Of a DNA stretch of 5,210 bases, positions 1 through 5,210 are shown one piece after another. This DNA is from Lysobacterales bacterium (GTDB lineage: Bacteria; Pseudomonadota; Gammaproteobacteria; Xanthomonadales; Marinicellaceae). A program made the position numbers and the translations under genes. The stretch spans positions 1 to 5,210 of the forward strand of contig JALWML010000231.1 of the NCBI GenBank assembly GCA_027083915.1. The letters are read 5' to 3'. Numbering within the stretch: the first letter of the stretch is position 1; every line of letters starts with the position of its first letter. Below the pieces are notes generated by a model that had not been told where the DNA came from, searched no databases, and saw only the letters and a list, made by a program, of their open reading frames with translations.

Positions 1-167
1 TTGGCTGTACTGGCTTCAGGTCTATTGACCTCAATACCAGATTCTTTAATAAATGTTGCAGTAACAATAAAAAATATTAGCATGATAAATACCACATCTA
101 ACATGGGGGTTAAATCAATAGCACCTTCATCTTCACTTGCTGCTTCAGATATAAAACTTCTACGCAT
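1..167 (-). CDS. exbD: ExbD/TolR-family biopolymer transport protein, N-terminal part (cut by window edge)
   Basis: This gene encodes the inner-membrane partner of ExbB in the proton channel that powers TonB. Only the first 55 codons are inside the window; the rest lies beyond the left edge. The visible protein has a short charged cytoplasmic N-terminus (residues 1-16), then the family signature IDLTPMLDVVF at 17-27, leading into the single transmembrane helix (about 22-40). Asp24 in this helix matches the essential membrane aspartate of ExbD (Asp25 in E. coli), so the channel residue is intact. The periplasmic segment then begins (KESGIEVNRPEAS). The ATG at 165-167 is secure: an in-frame TAA lies at 189-191 with no other start between, and a purine-rich weak ribosome site (AGAGAAGA) precedes it. 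It follows exbB by 36 bases and is probably co-transcribed. TolR is the alternative family, but the neighbours favour ExbD. Confidence 0.93.
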   Translation of the reverse strand, partial: MRRSFISEAASEDEGAIDLTPMLDVVFIMLIFFIVTATFIKESGIEVNRPEASTA

Positions 168-196
168 AGTTCTTCTCTTTTTGTTTGTTTAGAATG

Positions 197-220
197 ACCT
201 CACTTATTCAAAAGTGAGGT
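197..220 (-). other. Perfect hairpin over the exbB stop codon
   Basis: The nine bases 197-205 (ACCTCACTT) are the exact reverse complement of 212-220 (AAGTGAGGT), with a 6-base loop at 206-211. On the coding strand the structure covers the last exbB codons and its TAA (204-206). No run of U follows it on either strand, so it is not a normal intrinsic terminator. It could stabilise the mRNA end or limit ribosome flow from exbB into exbD, setting the ExbB to ExbD ratio. That role is inference. Confidence 0.6.
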
Positions 221-731
221 GCTCTTCTGTTAAATTATTTTCTTTTTCGGCTAATTGAGTGACAAAAGTATTAGCAAAAACACCAGATAAAGCAGCGACC
301 ATACCTGCCATCGTTGGGATGGTGGCGCGTGAAACGCCTCCAGCCATCGATTTAGCATCACCTCCACCTGTAATTGACAGTGCGGTAAAAACTTCAATCA
401 TTCCTGTTACAGTTCCTAATAAGCCTAATAATGGGCATAAGGCTATTAGTGTTTTGATAACTGGTATGTTTTTATTAATCTTCTCTTGTGTTTCAGAAAT
501 CAATTTTTCACGAATTGCATGAGCATTCCATGACTTGTGTTCTGAACGTGATTTCCAAGTATTCAATACTTTTGCGAAGTCATTTTTATAACTAAACTTC
601 AAATATAAATATTTATCTAAAATCATCACCCACATTATAAAGGTTGTCGCAGCAATGACATACAACACTGGACCACCTTTAATAAAGAAGTTGTTTATTG
701 CCTCAAAAGCATCTTGTAAAAATATAAGCAT
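204..731 (-). CDS. exbB: ExbB/TolQ-family proton channel protein, short TonB2-type
   Basis: This is a 175-residue inner-membrane protein that, with ExbD, converts the proton gradient into work on TonB. It has three predicted membrane helices: about 18-40, 92-118 and 133-158. A charged cytoplasmic stretch lies between the first two. The family core is clear: CPLLGLLGTVTGMIEVF (99-115), a glycine-rich turn (GGGDAKSMAGG, 122-132), then the third helix beginning VSRATIPTMAG. Pore threonines T107 and T140 align with E. coli T148 and T181, while the position of E. coli Glu176 is Arg135. The protein is much shorter than E. coli ExbB (about 244 residues) and matches the size of Vibrio ExbB2, lacking the long N-terminal extension. 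The ATG (729-731) has an ideal ribosome site. It lies 13 bases after ttpC and upstream of exbD. TolQ is unlikely, because the neighbours are a TtpC-like gene and a TonB receptor and no other tol gene is seen. Confidence 0.95.
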   Translation of the reverse strand: MLIFLQDAFEAINNFFIKGGPVLYVIAATTFIMWVMILDKYLYLKFSYKNDFAKVLNTWKSRSEHKSWNAHAIREKLISETQEKINKNIPVIKTLIALCPLLGLLGTVTGMIEVFTALSITGGGDAKSMAGGVSRATIPTMAGMVAALSGVFANTFVTQLAEKENNLTEEHLTFE

Positions 732-738
732 GGCTTAT

Positions 739-744
739 CCTCCT
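739..744 (-). promoter_or_regulatory. Consensus ribosome binding site of exbB, adjoining the ttpC stop
   Basis: On the coding strand the sequence reads TAAAGGAGG, followed by 7 bases and the exbB ATG. The Shine-Dalgarno is a full consensus AGGAGG, and its upstream edge adjoins the ttpC stop codon (745-747). This places re-initiating ribosomes exactly at exbB, suggesting translational coupling, and it fixes the exbB start. Confidence 0.85.
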
Positions 745-2100
745 TTACTTCTGCTCTGATCTCTCAGCTAGAATACCTGCGCTCTGCTCTTCCAAAACAT
801 GCATAATTCCTTTAGCTTTCCCACTTAGGAAAGTATGCAGTAATAAAGTTGGAATTGCCGCAATCAGACCCAATACAGTAGTTACTAATGCTGCTGAAAT
901 ACCACCAGCCATAGCATTTGGATCACCTGCACCAAATATTGTAATCGCTTGGAACACAATAATCATACCGGTTACCGTTCCTAATAGACCTAGCAATGGA
1001 GCAACCATTGAAATAATCTTTAGTAATGACAAACCTTTGTTAATATTAGTGCGTTCTTTTAGAATTGCTTCACCCAGTCTTAACTCAAGTGTTTCAACAT
1101 CTGCATCTTTATTTGACTCAGCTGCTGACAGAACACGACCCAATGGATTTTTTGTTGATAATTCTTTAGACTTCAATTGCTTTTTAACACCAGCAGATAT
1201 ACCACCTAAAACAATGAATCTCCAAATAGCTAACAATACACCAAATATCGCAATACCAGTAATAATATAGCCAACTAAACCACCTTGGTGCCATCTTTCT
1301 TCTAATGTGGGCGTATTAATGATGGCTTTTAAATATCCACCACCTGAAGGTCCCGTAGGATCAATACCCACTGGGTGCATGCCACTGGTTGCTTTTTGAA
1401 AAGCTGCAGCATCAGCTGTAAAATCAGTTGGCTGTCTTGCTAAGACTGAAACATTTCGAGTTTCAGGTTCATAAGACAAATATTTTCCATCTGATATTAA
1501 GTTAAATAGACCAATTCGAACCACTTCTTTTCGACCTTCTGTGCCTACTTTGGTGTTATATTTTACAACACGACCAGACTCAGTAATTTCACGATGCATC
1601 TCAAACCATATTTTTTCAATATCATCCATGGTAGGTAAATCAGTTGAAGAATTCATCTTTTTAATTAAGTCATCAAGAAACTGTATTCGATTTGGAAACT
1701 GTGTAGTCGTTAATGACTGTGCAAAGCGCCCTCGAAGTTCACCAGCAGTTGATGTCAAATGACCAAAAAGCTCTTTTAATGAACCCAAACGCTCATCCCT
1801 TTGCTTTCTTTTTTCTTCTACGATTAACTCGTTAGCATTAAATTGCGCTTCCATTTCTGCAGACTTTGCTTCCAATGCTGCAATTTGTGCTTTTGCTTGT
1901 GAAATCAAACGTTCTTGTTGCTGTTTTTGTTTGATAAACTCTTGTTCACGTCTTTTGTTGTCTTTGTTATCTGCTATTCTTCCAGCTTTCACTTTATTAA
2001 GTAAATCATTCATGGATAATTTTGAATCGGCAGCATTAAGCATACTTGAGAAAACAAACAAAGTAGCCGTAACGACAATGATTTTAGTAAATTTATTCAT
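745..2100 (-). CDS. ttpC: TtpC-like MotA/TolQ/ExbB-family protein with periplasmic coiled-coil domain
   Basis: This 451-residue inner-membrane protein matches TtpC, the extra component of Vibrio TonB2 systems needed for TonB2-dependent uptake. A signal peptide occupies residues 1-23 (cleavage likely after LNA). A charged, Gln/Lys/Glu-rich coiled coil spans about 40-110. A globular periplasmic part runs to about 250 and includes EVVRIGLFNL (192-201). A Gly/Pro linker (GPSGGG) and the stretch TPTLEERWHQGG lead into helix 1 (about 274-298). A cytoplasmic segment follows, then helices 2 and 3 (about 359-385 and 400-426) with the ExbB core APLLGLLGTVTGMI (367-380) and AGDPNAMAGGIS. T375 and T408 match pore threonines of ExbB, while the Glu176 position is Ala403. 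The C-terminal half is therefore a paralogue of the next gene, exbB. The start overlaps the DUF3450 stop by one base and has a GGAGG site 7 bases upstream. Plain 'ExbB' or 'TolQ' would be a less precise name. Confidence 0.9.
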   Translation of the reverse strand: MNKFTKIIVVTATLFVFSSMLNAADSKLSMNDLLNKVKAGRIADNKDNKRREQEFIKQKQQQERLISQAKAQIAALEAKSAEMEAQFNANELIVEEKRKQRDERLGSLKELFGHLTSTAGELRGRFAQSLTTTQFPNRIQFLDDLIKKMNSSTDLPTMDDIEKIWFEMHREITESGRVVKYNTKVGTEGRKEVVRIGLFNLISDGKYLSYEPETRNVSVLARQPTDFTADAAAFQKATSGMHPVGIDPTGPSGGGYLKAIINTPTLEERWHQGGLVGYIITGIAIFGVLLAIWRFIVLGGISAGVKKQLKSKELSTKNPLGRVLSAAESNKDADVETLELRLGEAILKERTNINKGLSLLKIISMVAPLLGLLGTVTGMIIVFQAITIFGAGDPNAMAGGISAALVTTVLGLIAAIPTLLLHTFLSGKAKGIMHVLEEQSAGILAERSEQK

Positions 2101-2873
2101 TATTTTGCCTCCACTGGAGCAGGAATGGGTAACTTAAGCATACTGATGGTTGCTTGTTTTTTAGACATCTTAATACCATTTTTAATTGAGTTTCTGTAAG
2201 TAGAATTATCTAATGCAATCCATTTTTTTGATGCTTTATCATATGCAGCACTTAATTTAGTGTCTTTAGTTTGAGCAACTAAGGCGACACGCCCTATTCT
2301 TAAAACGTCAACCTCAACATCTTTTCCCTCTACATTAATAATCGCAGAGTATGAGTCAATTTTACGACCATATTCATTTTCGATTTGGTAAACTTCTAAA
2401 ACTTGTCTAAATTTTTCTGAAATATCAACATCTGCTCTACCAATATTGTCTTGAATAAACATCATTCTTTCTGCACGTTCTTGCTCGTGGAATGGTAAAT
2501 CTAGTTCTACAAATTTGCCTAAACCATCAACCATCTTCATTATAAGAGGTAGCATTTGACGTTCAATAATTGCAACTTGAGCAGTAGATTCAGCAAATTT
2601 TTCAATTAGTTGTTCTTGACTCGTAATTTGTGTTGATAGTTGCTTGTTATAGACTTTTAAACCATCTACTTGTTTAAGTAAACTGCGGTACTCTACTAAG
2701 CGTGCCTGTGATGAATCGACAATTTTGTCTACTCGTGCCTGTGATTTTTGTGCGTCTTTTACCTTTGCAACTCCTGTCTTCACAACATCATTTAACTGTG
2801 CAAAGCTTGCTGTTGCACTAATAGCTAGCACTAGAGCCAGATATTTTTTTGATTTAATCATTTTTGTGCCCAT
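2100..2873 (-). CDS. DUF3450-type secreted coiled-coil protein, probable TtpC partner
   Basis: This 257-residue protein resembles the DUF3450 family, whose genes commonly sit directly upstream of ttpC-exbB-exbD in marine gammaproteobacteria; its biochemical function is unknown. An N-terminal signal peptide (about 1-25, cleavage likely after SFA) indicates export to the periplasm. A long Gln/Glu/Lys-rich helical region, probably coiled coil, spans about 30-110. A conserved-looking stretch follows, FVELDLPFHEQER (121-133), then helical sequence and a beta-rich C-terminal part around DVLRIGRVALVAQ (189-201). There is no other hydrophobic segment, so it should be soluble or peripheral. Two starts are possible: Met1 (2871-2873) and Met5 (2859-2861). 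Met5 gives a more typical signal peptide (MIKSKKYLALVLAI), while Met1 has a weak AGAGAA site upstream. Neither ribosome site is strong. The one-base overlap with ttpC implies joint function. Calling it a scaffold or regulator of TtpC is inference. Confidence 0.88.
   Translation of the reverse strand: MGTKMIKSKKYLALVLAISATASFAQLNDVVKTGVAKVKDAQKSQARVDKIVDSSQARLVEYRSLLKQVDGLKVYNKQLSTQITSQEQLIEKFAESTAQVAIIERQMLPLIMKMVDGLGKFVELDLPFHEQERAERMMFIQDNIGRADVDISEKFRQVLEVYQIENEYGRKIDSYSAIINVEGKDVEVDVLRIGRVALVAQTKDTKLSAAYDKASKKWIALDNSTYRNSIKNGIKMSKKQATISMLKLPIPAPVEAK
2108..2112 (-). promoter_or_regulatory. Ribosome binding site of ttpC inside the DUF3450 gene
   Basis: GGAGG on the coding strand lies 7 bases before the ttpC ATG and inside the last codons of the DUF3450 gene. 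The stop and start share one base (TAATG, shared base at 2100). The arrangement favours translational coupling and near-equal production of the two proteins, and it supports the chosen ttpC start. Confidence 0.8.
2701..2745 (-). repeat. 12-bp direct repeat 33 bases apart in the DUF3450 coiled coil
   Basis: CGTGCCTGTGAT on the plus strand occurs at 2701-2712 and again at 2734-2745. The offset is 33 bases, or 11 codons. The repeat encodes SQAR twice (residues 44-47 and 55-58) with identical codons for Ser, Gln and Ala. An 11-residue period is the hendecad spacing of coiled coils, so this is either a small in-frame duplication or repeated selection for the same helix face. Confidence 0.6.
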
Positions 2874-2905
2874 TTTGTTTAATTCTCTTTTTTAAATTTC
2901 TTTAT

Positions 2906-2945
2906 AAAAAAATACCCACCATAATATTGTTACAGCGGGTATTTT
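2906..2945 (-). terminator. Rho-independent terminator after the TonB-dependent receptor gene
   Basis: On the coding strand the 16 bases from 2945 to 2930 (AAAATACCCGCTGTAA) pair with those from 2924 to 2909 (TTATGGTGGGTATTTT). There are 13 Watson-Crick and 3 G-U pairs and a 5-base loop. The hairpin runs directly into seven U residues (2912-2906). It begins about 45 bases after the receptor stop codon (2990-2992). The GC part of the stem is short, so efficiency could be partial. It ends only 32 bases before the DUF3450 ATG, so any read-through would feed the downstream operon. Confidence 0.85.
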
Positions 2946-2989
2946 GTCTTCTTGTTATACTATCATGTTTTTAAACATTTTTATATAAC

Positions 2990-5210
2990 TTATAGCTCGT
3001 AAGTGAACTTGATGTAATAGAAACCACCACCAAAACCGATTGGTGAGTTCTGGTCATATTGACTTCCAGAACCACTACCCAAATCAATCTCGCCATTATA
3101 TGTGCCAAATATTTCATCTGGGTATTCATCAGTTACATTTTGCGCACCAACAGTTAAACTATAGTTGTCATTGAATGTATATGCCATTTCAACATCTAAT
3201 GTCACATTATCACCAACAAATATATTATTATCTGTTCCATAGTAACCACTGTTATGATTTAAACGACCTAAGAACCTCCAATCACCAACTATATGGTTAG
3301 CTGAAAAGTTCCAACGCGTTTCAGGAAGACCTCTTTCTTGCTCAAGTATTCTTTCGCCACCTAACAATGTGCCAGAAGTTCCATCAGGGTTTGTGTAAGT
3401 ATCAACTCTAACAACTTCTGTTTCTGTGTGGTTAAATGATAAAGTAAAATCTGTATTACCATTACCAATTTCCATTCCATAAGTCGCTACAATATCAATA
3501 CCACGAGTTTCTGTGTCAAAACCATTGGTAAAGAAACGGAAGTTTCTTAGGTTTGAAGCACCTGTAATACCTGAAGCTAACAAGGCATCAATTTCCGCTT
3601 GTGATAGTGAATTATCTTGGGACAAAGTAATGCGATTATCTAAATCTACTGCAAAATAATCGACAGTGACATCAAGTCCACCAAAATTCATTACCGCACC
3701 AAAAGTGAAGTTAGTTGATTCTTCTGCATCTAACGGCTTACCGCCTCGAGAAACTGCTACTGGGTTAATTGATGGAATTGTACCATTATTAACCAATTCA
3801 CCCGCCGAATTAATCTGTGTTGAAACATTAAAGGCGTTAGATTGACCTGGAGTTGGCGCTCTAAATCCTGTGCTGTATGCACTACGTAATGCAAAAGTAT
3901 CGGTAAACTCATAACGGCCTGATATTTTACCATTGGTTGTTGTTCCAAAATCTTGGAAATCTTCAAATCTAAACGCAACACCCATTAACAAGTTTTCAGT
4001 TACATCAGCTTCTAAATCAATATAAGCAGCTACGTTAGAACGCTTAAATGTTCCTGCTGCTAAGTTTGAAAATCCAGAAAAACCGTTGGAACCAGAACTA
4101 AATCCTTGAGCTGCATAAGGACCAATTTCAAATGAAGCTTGATCGCCAGTTTTAATAGTAAAGGCTTCTTGGCGCCACTCAGCACCAACAGCTACATTTA
4201 AACCAGAATAAAAACTTGATACTTCAAATTCTTTTGATAAATCCACATTGACGTTTTTCTCAACTTGCTCATAAGCACCTGGATCAAATCTAGTTGGTGT
4301 ATCAGGACCTAATGAAGCATTTACAGTATTATAAATTGTAAAATCAACAAAACTACGACCAAAATAACCACTAACATCGTAAGCCCAACCATTATCCATT
4401 TCACCTCTTACGCCAACAGCTGTTGAAAAGTCATCAACTTGACCACCAAAGCGTGGAGTAAAACCACCAGGGAACATTTCTTGGAATGAAAAACAATTTG
4501 GATCAGCAAATACTTGAGCTAGAGCTGCTTGATCAGGAACACCATTTGTTACCGTCACTACAGGACAACCAGCAGAACCATCTAGAACACCGTCTTGTGC
4601 ATCTAAAACATCACCTATCAACAAGGTTGCTCCACCATCACCACTAAAAACACCACCGCGGGTATTTGGGTTACGGAAGAAGAAACCGCCATCGACTTCT
4701 TTAGAACCATAATTACCAAAGGCATAAAATTCTTTATTATCACCTAAGTCAACACCCATATTATAAACAAGTTTAATGTCGTCATTAATAATAGGTTGTC
4801 CCCAAACTTGAGCAGGGTCTGCAATAGGTGGAGGCGTTAAACCTGCTGCTTGGTATCCTGCTATAATGCCTCGTGCGTCACGACGCTGAACAGAACGATC
4901 AGTATCATCTGATTCACCATATTCAAATGATAAGTTTACAAAACCATTGTCAGTAAAAGGAAGACCGATATTACCAGCCATATTGTAAGTTGTGCCGTCA
5001 CCTTCATAATATTGACCAACACGAGCTTCAAAAGTCGCCCCATCAGATGCATCTTTTAGGGTGAAGTTCATTACACCAGCAATAGCATCAGAACCATATT
5101 GTGCTGCAGCACCATCACGAAGAACCGCTACTTGTTTTAAAGCAATTGCAGGAATTTGTGAAATGTCTGGGCCTTGAGCACCATCAGCAACACCATTACC
5201 TAACCATGAG
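2990..5210 (-). CDS. TonB-dependent outer-membrane receptor, N-terminus cut by window edge
   Basis: This is an outer-membrane beta-barrel transporter driven by TonB; the ligand is unknown. The open frame continues through the right edge, giving 739 visible residues plus stop. An internal ATG at 5069-5071 is not the true start, because the 46 codons before it encode the end of the plug domain. That region (about 5063-5143) contains the strongly typical LRDGAAAQYGSDAIAGV. The signal peptide, TonB box and first part of the plug lie outside the window. The rest shows alternating aromatic barrel strands and Gly/Asn/Asp-rich loops. Near the end comes the receptor-like SLTVGAQNVTDEYPDEIF, then a last strand ending FYYIKFTYEL. 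The final residue is Leu where most receptors have Phe or Trp. Two cysteines only 24 residues apart (codons at 4565-4567 and 4493-4495) may form a disulfide in a surface loop. A terminator follows. The adjacent TtpC-ExbB-ExbD genes suggest which TonB system energises it. Confidence 0.94.
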   Translation of the reverse strand, partial: SWLGNGVADGAQGPDISQIPAIALKQVAVLRDGAAAQYGSDAIAGVMNFTLKDASDGATFEARVGQYYEGDGTTYNMAGNIGLPFTDNGFVNLSFEYGESDDTDRSVQRRDARGIIAGYQAAGLTPPPIADPAQVWGQPIINDDIKLVYNMGVDLGDNKEFYAFGNYGSKEVDGGFFFRNPNTRGGVFSGDGGATLLIGDVLDAQDGVLDGSAGCPVVTVTNGVPDQAALAQVFADPNCFSFQEMFPGGFTPRFGGQVDDFSTAVGVRGEMDNGWAYDVSGYFGRSFVDFTIYNTVNASLGPDTPTRFDPGAYEQVEKNVNVDLSKEFEVSSFYSGLNVAVGAEWRQEAFTIKTGDQASFEIGPYAAQGFSSGSNGFSGFSNLAAGTFKRSNVAAYIDLEADVTENLLMGVAFRFEDFQDFGTTTNGKISGRYEFTDTFALRSAYSTGFRAPTPGQSNAFNVSTQINSAGELVNNGTIPSINPVAVSRGGKPLDAEESTNFTFGAVMNFGGLDVTVDYFAVDLDNRITLSQDNSLSQAEIDALLASGITGASNLRNFRFFTNGFDTETRGIDIVATYGMEIGNGNTDFTLSFNHTETEVVRVDTYTNPDGTSGTLLGGERILEQERGLPETRWNFSANHIVGDWRFLGRLNHNSGYYGTDNNIFVGDNVTLDVEMAYTFNDNYSLTVGAQNVTDEYPDEIFGTYNGEIDLGSGSGSQYDQNSPIGFGGGFYYIKFTYEL

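Noticed and set aside
1..192. Plus-strand open frame from the left edge.
   Set aside because: It is antisense to exbD, whose minus-strand translation gives the clear ExbD signature; the plus-strand product has no recognisable features.
204..2100. ttpC and exbB as a tol-pal locus (two TolQ-like genes).
   Set aside because: No tolA, tolB or pal is visible. The upstream protein has a TtpC-type coiled-coil periplasmic domain, and the neighbours are a TonB receptor and DUF3450.
2906..2945. The terminator hairpin as a riboswitch or other structured leader.
   Set aside because: It is a single simple stem with a 5-base loop followed by a U-run, with no room for an aptamer between the receptor stop and the hairpin.
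2965..2978. Near-palindrome ATGTTT-TT-AAACAT in the intergenic gap, a possible operator.
   Set aside because: It has only 6-bp arms of very AT-rich sequence in an AT-rich gap, matches no operator I recognise (not a Fur box), and lies just after the receptor stop, away from any clear promoter.
3757..3981. 74-codon minus-strand frame inside the receptor gene.
   Set aside because: It is out of frame with the receptor barrel, has no family resemblance, and the receptor frame is unbroken across it.
5069..5071. ATG as the start of the receptor gene.
   Set aside because: The frame stays open to the right edge, and the 46 codons upstream encode the conserved end of the TonB plug domain, so this Met is internal.

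Overview
The window is an AT-rich piece of a bacterial chromosome in which every gene reads on the minus strand. It holds a TonB-type energy-transduction locus with an outer-membrane receptor. In transcription order (right to left) the genes are: a TonB-dependent receptor cut at its 5' side by the window edge (2990-5210); a DUF3450-type periplasmic protein (2100-2873); a TtpC-like protein with a periplasmic coiled coil fused to an ExbB/TolQ-like membrane domain (745-2100); a short ExbB (204-731); and the N-terminal part of ExbD, cut by the left edge (1-167). The order DUF3450, TtpC, ExbB, ExbD resembles the TonB2 cluster of Vibrio and related marine Gammaproteobacteria. With the low GC content, this suggests a marine gammaproteobacterium (Alteromonadales, Vibrio or Oceanospirillales-like). 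The genus cannot be fixed from the sequence.

Region by region: 2990-5210 is the receptor. 2874-2989 is a 116-base intergenic gap with one strong Rho-independent terminator. From 2873 leftward the four remaining genes form a tight operon. DUF3450 and ttpC overlap by one base (TAATG). ttpC and exbB are 13 bases apart with a perfect Shine-Dalgarno touching the upstream stop codon. exbB and exbD are 36 bases apart, with a perfect 9-bp hairpin over the exbB stop codon. tonB, and probably a TPR protein, would be expected just beyond the left edge.

Working model: ExbB and ExbD form the inner-membrane proton channel that energises TonB. TtpC is an additional inner-membrane channel-family protein that reaches into the periplasm through its coiled-coil N-domain. 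The secreted DUF3450 protein, which resembles that N-domain in layout, is probably its periplasmic partner. The receptor would be one client at the outer membrane, but its ligand cannot be read from the sequence. No mobile element, CRISPR array, tRNA or rRNA is visible. The layout is largely a known type. The points most worth a second look are the apparent kinship between DUF3450 and the TtpC N-domain, the terminator lying directly in front of the operon, and the hairpin between exbB and exbD.
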